A stretch of DNA of 64,000 nt from Rhabdophis nuchalis (taxonomy: Eukaryota; Chordata; Lepidosauria; Squamata; Natricidae), in assembly GCA_039707465.1 (NCBI GenBank), contig CM077653.1, forward strand, positions 7,501 through 71,500, read 5' to 3'. Of the stretch, positions 19,501 to 30,500 are shown in pieces. The translations under genes were made by a program, and so were the position numbers. The notes beneath the pieces are model-generated. The model searched no databases. It was given only the letters and a program-made list of their open reading frames with translations, and was not told the origin of the DNA. Each line of letters begins with the position of its first letter. Within the stretch, counting starts at the first letter, position 1.

Positions 19501-19708
19501 ATTAATGGTGTGGTTTATCTTTGAGTTTATTGTGGTAGTGTTAAAATGAGTTAATAAGGTTAGATTTTATGTTCACTGCTGTTTTTGAGAAACACTTTTT
19601 TATTAAAAAGTTTTATGTCGATCTGTTCTTTCTATTTATCCTACCATCAAGGCACTCTTACAACAAAAATGAAAAAACATTGTAAAACATAAGCTAGGAT
19701 ATTTAAAT

Positions 19709-19848
19709 CAGGGGTCTCCAACCTTTGCAACTTTAAGTCTGAAGGACTTCAGCTCCCAGAATTCTCCAGCCAGCAAAGTTTTGCTGGCTGGAGAATTCTG
19801 GGAGCTGAAGTCCTTCAGACTTAAAGTTGCAAAGGTTGGAGACCCCTG
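19709..19848. mobile_element. Palindromic hAT MITE with 8-bp target duplication
   Basis: A 140-bp element starting CAGGGGTCTCCAACC and ending GGTTGGAGACCCCTG. The two halves are near-perfect inverted repeats of about 69 bp, folding around CAGCAAAGTTTTGCTG. Both flanks carry ATTTAAAT (19,701-19,708 and 19,849-19,856), the 8-bp duplication expected of hAT transposition. Confidence 0.92.
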
Positions 19849-19879
19849 ATTTAAATACTTAAAATAAGAAAAATCTCAC

Positions 19880-19973
19880 TTGGAGATTTTGCTCCTCGGT
19901 CTCCACAATCCTGGGCAAAAGCAGGGGGTGATTGCTTGTCAGCATGTTGCCCTCCTTGTCCGTGCGTCCCCAC
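19880..19973 (-). other. Candidate unassigned exon
   Basis: On the minus strand a TTGTTTCAG acceptor precedes an open 31-codon stretch (WGRTDKEGNMLTSNHPLLLP, RIVETEEQNLQ) ended by an AA|GTGAGA donor. The peptide looks protein-like, but I do not recognise it and it does not match POMT1. Its phase does not join POMT1 exon A directly. It may be chance or belong to an unrecognised minus-strand gene. Confidence 0.3.
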
Positions 19974-19989
19974 CTGAAACAATAAAACA

Positions 19990-20985
19990 TAATTGTACAA
20001 AACAGTATTTTTATGAGGTTTTAAATGTTTCTGTTAGGGAAACTACATTTTTACGCAAAACAGCTCTTCCTTCTTTTTCTTCCCATTGGCTAATTGCTGA
20101 CATTGCCCCAGCATAATTGCAGGGGTTTCTTTGAGATGTGTTGTACACCCCTCCTGTGGCAACTCCCGAAAAGAGGGAAAGGCTCCGAGCTCTTGCAGGT
20201 CTCAATAAAAGAATGCAAGTTAATCGGCTTTTGAATTGCAATTACGTGGGGGGGGGGGGGGTGTTCCTACATTTGAGTATTCTTACTACCCCATTTATGT
20301 CAAACCTTGGAACCTGAAATGCTACCATCTTTTTCATTTAAGCAGCAAGTGTGCTATACAATACATCAAACAAGGAAACCGGCAGGGTTTTTTGAATATC
20401 TTAACAAAAATAATTTTATTATTTAAATGTTGGATGTGGGTTAAATATCCATCTCCTAACCTGCTATACAATTTCCCCAAGGCTATGATGTGCATCCTCC
20501 TGTACACAAGAGTTTGTGGCTTAGTGCTGCTTCTTTTTTCTCTTCATAGGGATGCCTTTGCTCACTAATTAATGTGTAAACAAACCTACAGAAATGGGGG
20601 GAAACAAAGAAGACTGCATCTTTTTAAAGATGGAAAGTTTCAGGAGAGAAGACAGCAGTTTGACTCAGCTGACAAATGACTTCGGTGTTCTGAATCCCTT
20701 CTAAAAATACATGGTAGGGGCCAGTGTGGGTCCAGACCTCCAACCTTGCTTCTTCTTCCACTCTTAGGGGAGCTCTTGCAAAAAGCTTGGAAAGGGTTTC
20801 TAAATGATATAGGGTCCACAAATTGCCTTTACCCCTAACCCCATTTTCACTTTCCTCTCGTCTACCCTGAGCTTCTGGAATCTGCTGGGATGCCGCAATT
20901 CATGGGCAGCTTCCCCAAATCTTGCCCAGCTTCTCAAAGCCGAAAGGTCTACAACGGGGACGCGATATATTGCCCGCATTTGTAT
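19990..20985. other. Intergenic sequence upstream of CEP164, nothing recognised
   Basis: AT-rich sequence with a (G)n run near 20,250. No exon, RNA gene or known transposon is visible. Confidence 0.5.
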
Positions 20986-21286
20986 CTCCACCTACCCATC
21001 CTTCGGTTCCCTAGGAAGCGGCAGCTGCCAAAACAGCCGGCGGCCGCGGGCAGGGTCAGCGAGCATCGGGGCAAAGGCAGTGGCCGCCGGGAACCGCCAC
21101 GCGATTTAGGGGGCGGGGGGGAAGGTAGATGAAACCCCCGCGACTCGGGGCCGCCTAGATCGGTGGGCCGACTAGCCGAGGTGAAAGGGCGGCCACGCGG
21201 GTCCCCCCCACCCGGGCGGGCCGAGGGGCTTCGCTCCGCCGCTTCCACCCTTGTCGCCCGAAAAACGCGAGGCCGGCGCGCGCCGT

Positions 21287-21318
21287 GTCGCTAGGAGACG
21301 GCGCGGCGCCATAGCAAC
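21287..21318. promoter_or_regulatory. CEP164: X-box-like RFX site in the CEP164 promoter
   Basis: GTCGCTAGGAGAC (21,287-21,299; reverse GTCTCCTAGCGAC) fits the X-box pattern GTNNCC-N-RGNNAC bound by RFX factors, which drive ciliary genes. CCATAGCAAC (21,309-21,318) is a second half-site-like motif. Placement about 100-135 bp before the ATG of a ciliary gene supports the call. Confidence 0.55.
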
Positions 21319-21420
21319 GGCCGCGTCGCTTTCCGGGGGCGGGATTGTTCCGTTGTGGCAGCGGGGCTCGCGGTCCCCCCGCTCGGCGCTCCCCCCACCC
21401 CCGCCCCCGCCCCGCAGGCC

Positions 21421-21502
21421 ATGGCCGGGCCCGCCCTGCGCATCGGGGACCAGCTCATCCTGGAGGAGGACTACGATGACAGCTACATCCCCAGCGAGCG
21501 AG
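21421..21502 (+). CDS. CEP164: CEP164 coding exon 1
   Basis: Residues 1-27 plus one base, [20 protein letters not shown] then SYIPSER. The ATG context GCCATGG is strong. Just upstream CCCGCCCCGCAG|GCC looks like a splice acceptor, so a non-coding 5' exon probably precedes it. Donor GAG|GTGGGC. Confidence 0.9.
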
Positions 21503-24500
21503 GTGGGCGGGGGGACGGGGGGACGGGGGCGCGCGCGGGGGGCTGCTCGGGCCAACCGGGGCCCCGCGGGGCGGTTTCAACGGGCGCGTCTCTTCCGCAG
21601 AGATCCAGGAGTTCGCTCGCGTGGTGGGCATCGACCCCGAGCACGAGCCGGAGCTGATGTGGCTGGCCCGGGAGGGCCTCGTGGCCCCGCTGCCCGCCGA
21701 GTGGAAGCCGTGGTAAGCTCTGTCCCGCTCCTGCTCCTCCTCCCGAGCGCGGTTCTGGCGGCTCCGAAGGTCCCGGGCGGAGGCGACGGTGGCCGCTCAG
21801 CCTGGCTGGAGGTTCAGGGGCGATGCTGGGCGGAGGGGCTCCGGAGAGCCGGTGCTGATCGCCGTGTCAGCCGGTCCCGGGAAGCGCCACAACGGCCCAG
21901 CCCCCCCGGCGGCCCCCAAACGTCTTCCTGCCTGGGTAACGATTTTATTATTATTATTTTATTATTCGACTCGGCCGCCGGTTTCGAGTGCAGTGAGGAG
22001 GATCGCAGTTTCCGTCAAGTCCCATTGATTTCTCAAAGCAAAAGACACACACACACACACACTCACGATCGTTCCTCCTGGGAAGGGAGGTTCTCCCTGA
22101 TCGGTTGCTACTTGCTCTCTCTCTCTTGTCTGCAGCCAAGATACCACTGGTGATATCTATTACTTCAATTTTGCCAATGGCCAGTCGACCTGGGACCATC
22201 CGTGTGATGAGCGCTACCGCCAACTTGTAATCCAGGAAAGGGAAAAAATTCTGGAACATGAAAGTCTTAAAAAGAAAGAGAAAAGGAAGAAGAAAAGGGT
22301 AGAAAAGAAAAAGGACAAGAGAGACCCCTTGAAGCATCCTCTGGTGAGTAAACATTTCTGCTATCAGAATAAGGAAACAGATAAAATCTTGTTCTTCATC
22401 TCCCTCCCTGTCTCCCCACGGGATAAAGGAGCTGGGCTTTAAATACCCCTGATCAGCAGTAGACTTTTCCACTTTCAGTTTTGTTAAATCCTTTCCTGGG
22501 ATGGCTAGAAATATTTCTTTTTTTAAAAAATAAGTAACAACTGAAGAGAACAATATGTTTTGTACAGTTTTTCAAACTATTCCAGAAACCAGTTCTGGCC
22601 TTGGCACTTGCTCTTCTTTCATAGGTGTTTCTTTCAGTCTCTGGTGCTGAAGACTTGGCAGGGTCTGAATAAATTAGCTGCCTTGAATCCCCCCCCCCCC
22701 CCCCCCCCGAAAAAACTATTGCAAAGGTGTGTGTTATTCAAGCAGCCGATTACCATATCCAACCTGATATCAAAAGTCTGTTTAGCCTGTTTACAAAATC
22801 AGTAACCTGGTGGTTTTTGCCTACTTAGGAGATGCAGTCAGAGCCAGGGATTCTTCCGTCAGCATCCTTTTATCAAGTATCATCTCCTATCCTGTATTCG
22901 GAGTATGGTAGTCCTGACCTGGAGCAACAGGGCAGCCTGGTAACACAGAATGACTCCTTCCTGAAAAACCCCAAGGGAAAGATTTTGGCTGCCGGTGATT
23001 TGTCCAAGCGGCTATCAAGCCCTGCCCCAGGGAAACTACAACCTCTTCTGCCAGAAAAATCAAATCGGACTCAACAGATCCTTGCAGATGTGGAGAAAAT
23101 TCTTGGAAGAAATGCATCTTCCAGCAGGTCAGATATTAATCATCAAGCACAACAAGATGCAAATACAGAAATCAGATGTGCAGCTGCTAGTGGTATTTTA
23201 TCAGACTTGGAAGCTGAGGATGTAGATAGCATTCACCTCATAAAGCCTTTTTTCCAAATGCTGAAGAAACCCTCTCAAACTGTGTTAGCCCTGGGGGGAG
23301 TCAAGGAGAAAAAGGTGTTCTTAGAGGGAGAAAAACAAGATGAGGACCATGGGAAAGGTCATGCGGAGGGTGATGGACTAGTCAGGAAGGAAGACTTCTT
23401 GCATAGCATTGAAAAGGAAAGACACCTTTCCCCCCCTGCTGCTGCTTTCACATTGATCTCATCTAGGACTTTGGAGGGACAAGGTGACATCCATTATTTT
23501 GAAAATGAAATATTAAGGCCTCTGGAGAGAATAAAGGAGAGCAGAAGGGGAAAAAAGAACCTTTCCGAACAGTGCCAGGCTACAGAGTCCAGCCCATGGC
23601 AGATCGAGACTCTTGTTCCTCATTCTCAGCTGCAGGGTTCTCTTGAGCTCGGAGCCAAAAGAGGAATTTCGGAGAGTGAAGTGTCATTGCCTACACCAGG
23701 TCAACTCACAGGGGGAGAAAACCACAATTCAAAGATAGAATCTGACAGCGGTAATAGCATCAGTGTTGCTAACAGCCTCTCTGACCACCTTGATTCTCAA
23801 GTCTTAGGTGAAGTAGACAATTTATCCTGGGACTTACAGAGCTCTTATGAATCTGAGCATCCCACAAAGCACCTGCCTTCTCCCCAAAGACCATTTTTGG
23901 AAGCTGTAAATAGCCAAGCACAAAGCTCCCCAGACAATCAGTCAGCTAGTGAGTGTTATTCAGAGGATCAGAAGTTCTATCAACACGTCCTCCATATGGT
24001 GCAGAAGTCTAGGAGAACAGAATCCGGTATACCCAAGTCTCTCAAGTGTCAGAAGGGCTGCAGCAAATCGCCTGGTTCTGATCAGCCTGTTCAGCCTGAT
24101 GTTGCTGGAGAAGGAACTACAGAAATGGCAGCAGTAGAAGCAGCAACAACTCCTGAAGAAGAGAGATTGAAGCCCTGTGAAGGTCAGGCATGCATCTTCC
24201 AAGACAACCAGGCAGGAGAACAGCTGGGGCCCAATACGGTTTTGATGGAAGAAGCCTGCAGGGTAGGGCTTCCAAAAGTCGGAGATGGAATTGAAGAGGT
24301 AGGCAGCTGGCATTTATAATCTGTCTTTTCTCCGAGAAGACATTTCTCCCCACTGTAAACTATTCCATTATCCAGTTAGGCCAAGAATGGATAAATGGTG
24401 TAAGATTCGGTAAGCCTAGAATCACTCGCTGGATTTGAACCCCATCTTCCTACCTTGTGTCTCTCTTATTGACTGGCCCCTGAACTGGGAAGAGAAAATA

Positions 24501-27500
24501 GAATATTTCCTATTGGATAGCTCTAAGAAAGGAAATGTTTATAATGTTAACTGGTTCATCTGGGCTTAAAAGTGAGCAATAAAGTGTTTCAATAATTCCA
24601 AAAGGACCCACTTAAGCTGGGGGAACAGCTATCAAAATGGCACATTTCTTTTAATGTGTGCAGGTGCAAAGTGATGCTTGTGGGGGGGAAAGTCCTATCC
24701 TGATTGCATACATAGTAAACAGTGAGCAACCAGAGAAAGGATTTCAGGATCCTTTTTGGTAGCTTGTGGAAAAGACTGAGACATTATGACAGCTGAAAAA
24801 AGATTTCCTATAAAGTGATTGAAATCACTACATGTTTGCCCTTTACATTTTATATTTGGTGATGTGGCTGCATGTGGAATTTCAAACTAACTTCAAAAAA
24901 AAGTAAAATTGGCAAAGGCGTAGATTACAATTAAAACACTGAGCAAGATTGGAGGCATGGTCAAGATAAAAGCTATATATTACTCTCTTGTAATATATAA
25001 CACTAAAATAGTCCTGCTGCATTGGGTTAACGCTTAGTTCCAACGCTTAGTTTCTTTCAATGCCCATCCAGATGTTCTCTTTGCCCTCTTTTGGTCCAGG
25101 CTTTCCAAGAGAGTCTTGCGTCCTTGATTACCATATTTTTGGGAGTATAAGATGCACCGGAGTATAAGACGCACCCAGGTTTTGAAGAGGCAATTTTTTT
25201 AAAAAAAGTAGGTAGGTAGGTAGGTTGGTAGAGGGAGAGAGAGGGAGAGAAAGACATACAGTAGGGAGGGAGGGAGGGAGGGAGGGAGAGAGTAGGTAGA
25301 TAGGTAGAGGGAGGAAAGGAGAGAGAGAGAAATACTGTAGGGAGGGAGGGGGAGAGAGAGTGTAGATAGGTAGATAGAAGGATAGAGAGATAGAGATACG
25401 GTAGATAGGTAGGGGAAGAGAGAGAGTAGGTAGGTATATAGAGGGGGGGAGAAATACAGTAGATAGGTAGGAAGAGAGAGAGTGTAGACAGGTAGGTAGA
25501 GGGATAGGGAGAGACAAATAGAGAGAGAGACAGAGAGAAATACATTAGATAGGTAGGTAGAGAGAGAGAGAGAGTAGGTAGGTATGTAGATGTTTCTAGG
25601 TATATTTACCCATGTGCTGGAGAAGGAAATCACTAATCACCTTAGGAACAAATCTTTGTTTCTACAGGCACAGTACTTGACCAACATAATTCTCATCAAT
25701 CACTCTAACACTAAACAGCTTTCCAAAAGGGAAAAAAACCACCTCTTTTTGCACTTTGCAAACCTCCCCCAAACGGCCCATTTTTTGTGAAAATGGGCCC
25801 GTTTTTCTTCAAATAAAAAGCATGACTAGCCTTGGGGGGGCTTGCAGAGTGCTCCTGGGGGGGGAGTCAAAAATGAGGAAAAACCAGCAAATTTATCGCG
25901 AAAATGGACCATTTTTTGGTCAAAAAAATTGCATGCGTAGCCTTAAGGAGGCTTATAGAGTGCTGCTTGGGGCTGGGGGGGGGGGGGAAACGCCCTGTTT
26001 TTTGCTCATTTCTGCCCTCCCCAGCCCCCAGGAGCTCTCTGAAAGCCTCCATAAAGATATGCGCACAGCCATTTTGGTGAAGGGGCAGGGTTTCAGGAGG
26101 CAAAAAATGCTGTATTCGATGTATAAGACACATCCAGATTTTCAGCCTCTTTTTAGAGGAAAAAAGGTGCATCTTATACTCTGAAAAATACGGTATGTGA
26201 TATTGTGGCTGTCTCAACCAATGCTCTTCACAGCTCCCTAAGAACAAATGAGAGAAGCTCTGTAGGACTAGCATGCTGTCTTGAACAATTGCAAGGCATG
26301 TGACTGCAAGCTGGACTGGCTTTGTGACTCCTTTTTGCATCTTAACACAGTTATTTTGATTGGTTTTTCTTTGGTAGCCCAGTAGCTGTGGAAAAAATAC
26401 TTTTAAATCCAAAAAGGAGGAGGAAAAAGAAGCTTGCTTGCCTCACTTGATATCCGATGTAACAGAGAAGAAAGAAGTCAGTGAGGTAGGGTTTTTTTAC
26501 CATAGAACACATCTGATATATCTCTGAAGGGGATGTATTTTTGTACATAATGTATCCCAGAAGGATCTTTGAAAAAGACTTTACTGGCATTGCCCCTGTG
26601 AGTATGGGAAATCAGCTCTCGGATGGCAGGGGAAGGGTGATGTGTTCCTGTAAAACAAGCAGGGCAAGAGTGCATTTAATGCTATGGGGTACAATTTCTA
26701 GTCTGTCTTAAATGTGTTTTATGTAGTTCAACAACTATAGTTATTGTGAAATGCAGTAGTTACCTGGTTTGTAGACCAGGTAACAGAATCCTAAAGTTAC
26801 TGTGCTGCTTACTAGAAGATTTCCAAACTCGATTCAAACTGCTCATCATTATCTTTAAAACCTTAAATGGCATAGCATCAGGAAGCACCAAGCAGCACCT
26901 TGACAGAACTGGATTAGCCCTTCCAGGCAGGTCATCAACACCCTAACCTGCAGGAAAGTTTGAACCAAGTTAATGAGGGTGATTAATAAAATTAGAAGGA
27001 ACCTTGAGCAACTGATCTGATTGAAAACCCTTCCACTTTTTAAAATGCAGTTTCAGAACAGTGTCTGTAAATCGAAGAGATGGTGTGTTTCCCTGAATGC
27101 GCTTCAGTAGAGGATGAAAGCCATCGGATTGGAAGGCTTTCTCTTGGGTTCCTTTCATCTATGACTCTGTGCTCAAAGCCGCTTCTTCGCTGACTTGCTT
27201 TTTTATCCCAAGCCAAGCTCTGGTACCTTGAAATTACATCCTTGAACTTGAGACTCATTGGTTCCTGAACAACCTATTCAGGAATGCAGTCCTTCTAGAA
27301 ATATCTCAGGTCACCTAGTGTCCATAATTTGTTTTCCTTTATGCTTTTCGACAACTTTGTGTTGGTGTTAGGTCATGTAGGAAGACTATTGGTATAGGAT
27401 AACCTTGCTTTTCCACACACGTGCTTTTCTTGTCTTCTGTGGCTTTTGGTTTCCAGAATCTTATTCTAGAAAAAGTCCTGGACGTGGCTGAAATAACTCC

Positions 27501-30500
27501 AGACCTAAACAGTCCAAAATTTGGGGTGAACAGAGCCACCATTGAAAGCACTTCGAAAGAGGAAGTAAGTTGCTGGATTTTTAAAAATCATTTACCATTC
27601 CATCAAAAAACAGCTTTTCATATCAGTGACAAGAAATGTACACAAGATCCTTTGATAAGAAACTACGTCAAAGTCTTTTTCAAAGTCCTTGTATATGATA
27701 TCACTTGTTTGACACCTTAGAAACATTGGTTATTTGTTGAGCAGTATTTGCAGAGGAGTAGAGAGAGAGAGCCTTGAAACAGGGGTGCAACCACAATTAC
27801 AGAAATATCAGCTTTGCCTGGAAGACAGGAGGGGAGAGGAAGAAATTGCAAGATTGCCCCACCTTGACTCTCTTGGGTATCGAGGGAGGGAAATTCAAAT
27901 TGTGATACTATATCCTCTAACAATAAAATGGAGTGTCAGGAACTCTGTAGTGCAAGTTTTCAGACATGGCCTACCTCAAAGGGCTGTCAGGACTTATCTT
28001 TGTGGAATCCATACAGATTTTATTCCCAGCAGGGAATATAAATGCATTTATTTATTTATAAAATGTATTGGCCGCCCCTCTTGCCTCAGGGTACTCTGGG
28101 AGGCTTACAGTCCTAAAAATGTATTTATACATGTATATGAAAACATAAATAAACTAAAATCAAAATTAAATTCTAAGGACATGTGGGTAGAGCGGGGACA
28201 GAGCGGAGAGAGGTGGAATTGTTGTTACTCAGTCTGGGAAATAAGAAATTAGGAATCGGCTCAGGCAAACACCCCCCTACTCCACCCCAAGTCCCTGGAG
28301 TATAGGAAGGGAAATATATCACGGTCAGATTTGCAAGATTGTGATAGCCAATTTCAATCAAGTGCCATTCTGATCATCCTGTAGAGCTGCTTAGCAACTC
28401 GGTTGCTGAACTTGCACAACACATTAGACAACCTATGTCAGTACAAGAGTCCCAGCAGGTCATGTGTGATGTACTGTGCTATTCCTTGACTGTAGTTTTG
28501 GATCATTTTTTTGATGTCAGTGTGTGATGATGGGGGGAATAATAGCAGTTTAATCTGGATGCCTTTATCCCAACTGTAGCTCAGTGATCTTCTGAAAGAG
28601 AAGCGAAGAGAGGTTGAGCGAGAACATGCTAGAGAATTGGAAAAAATGCGGAAGATACACCAGGAGACTCTAGCTAGGATTCAGATGGAACATGAGGACA
28701 AGGTAAAGTTACTAATAAGTTGGATGACCAGTAAAAGGTCCCGTAGGCTTATGGCTGTTTTACTCACAGCATCCGAACAAGAGATGGAGCTAGTTTTAAA
28801 ACATCTTTTATATATTTATCTGACTCTGTCAGATTTTATGTCGTCTTCTTCTTCCTCCTCTTCTTCTTTTCTTCTTCTATATCTATCTATCTATCTATCT
28901 ATCTTTATTTAATTTTATTTTTTATATTTATACTTATAATTTTTTTATATCTAGATTTTTTATAATTTTATATTAAAAATTTATTTTTTTAATTTTATGT
29001 ATGTATATATGTTCCAGCATAACTCTGGAATGTCTCAAGCAATTTAAACCAGTCTTGGTACACAGATGACTTACCCTCTGGAAATAAATTGTGTGTGTGT
29101 GCATGCGTTTGTAACACATCACGCGCGCGTGTGTGTGTGTCTGTATGTGTGTGTGTTCCAGCATAATCTGGAATGCCTGGCCCATTAAGGAGAGCAAGTG
29201 TAGCATCCTAGAGTGGCAATTGTTTGTGATGTCATGGGAGAGAGAAGGGAGAGGTTGGGCTGTTAAGCAGAGCAAGTGCACTGTCCTAGAGCGGCAATTG
29301 TTTGTGATCTCAGTTCCTTCGCAGTTTCCTCTGGAAAGCCAGTCATGACGTTCACCCGTCAGCGGACCAAAGGGGAAGCCCCTGATGGATTTGGGGCAAT
29401 GTGCCAATATCATAGACAGGGCAGGATGGGAGGGGGAAGGGAGAGGGCAGGGATGATGGGCATGGGAGTAGGGGGAAGAAAGGTCCCTCTCAATGACTCC
29501 CTGTCAGACAAACACTTCGGGGCAAAGTGCTAGGATTGTACAAAGGGTGGGAAAGAGGAGCACATGTGAGGGGGAAGGGAGAGGGCAGGGATGATGGGCA
29601 TGGGAGTAGGGGGAAGAAAGCCACCTGTCAGACAACCACTTCGACATCTATGAATACCCGGGCAATACCGGGTCATCAGTTAGTTGTATATAAGAGCTGT
29701 TAACAATAAGAACATCCAAAATAATGTCTGGTTAAGTAATAATAACATATAGCATAAAACATCCACAGTAAATTTTGTTAATATCAACTGTGTGCAAAAT
29801 AATAGATATCAGTCTAGTGGTTAAGGCACCAGTTTAGAAAGTGGAAAACCTGAGTTCCTGTCGTACCTTAGCCATGAAATCCAGATGGGTGGCTTTGGGC
29901 CAGTCCCTCTCTCAGCCCAGCCCATCTCACAGAGTTGATGTTTGGGGGAAATAGCAAGAGGAAGTTGTGTTGGGTATGTTCACTACCTTGAGATTTATAA
30001 AAATAATAATGGCAGAATACAAATACATGCATATCAGCTTTTCATATCTTTGTGTCTGCCTACCTGGCGTACAAGACCTGGGCAGCATACAATTACAAAA
30101 TCCTTAAAATAATAGTATTAATAATATGCCAGAATTTGAAAAAATCATATTATTGTTAAAAGGGTAGAAGAGATGTTACATAATACAAATAATGTAGCCA
30201 CTTCATTAAACCACCATTTCCCTGACCCTCTCTAAACCTATTGACACAGCCAAGTTTTAAGTGACTTTTGAAGCACATCCCCATAGGGAAAGTTACTGTA
30301 AAGAAAAGGGATTTACCTCTGAAGGGAGCTACAACTGAAAATTGCTGTAATGTTTTGGGCTCAGCCCTCTGCATCTCCTTAGAAAGGGAAATCCCAAGCC
30401 ATTTTTCTTAGGAAGAATCTATTGATTTGAGCTCGAGTAAACACCTCCTGTCAGTCAGCGCCAAGCTTACTTCTGGGTCTGTAGATGTAGCCTCAGTGAA

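Larger units (their letters stand above)
20990..21920 (+). promoter_or_regulatory. CEP164: CpG-island promoter of CEP164
   Basis: A sharply GC- and CpG-rich block surrounds the first coding exons of CEP164, with many CCGCC, GGGCGG and CGCG elements. No TATA box is placed near the start, as is usual for housekeeping CpG-island promoters. The transcription start cannot be fixed from sequence. Confidence 0.75.

Noticed and set aside
21172..22153. Long frames across the CpG island (e.g. 21251-22153)
   Set aside because: They read through introns 1 and 2 of CEP164. High GC content suppresses stop codons and they lack conserved sequence.
25057..25633. Minus-strand frames rich in Leu, Ser, Tyr and Pro
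   Set aside because: Artefact of the GGTA/GAGA microsatellite.
29811..29890. tRNA-like sequence as a tRNA gene
   Set aside because: Box A and B are degenerate and the body and tail are those of a SINE. No cloverleaf is supported.
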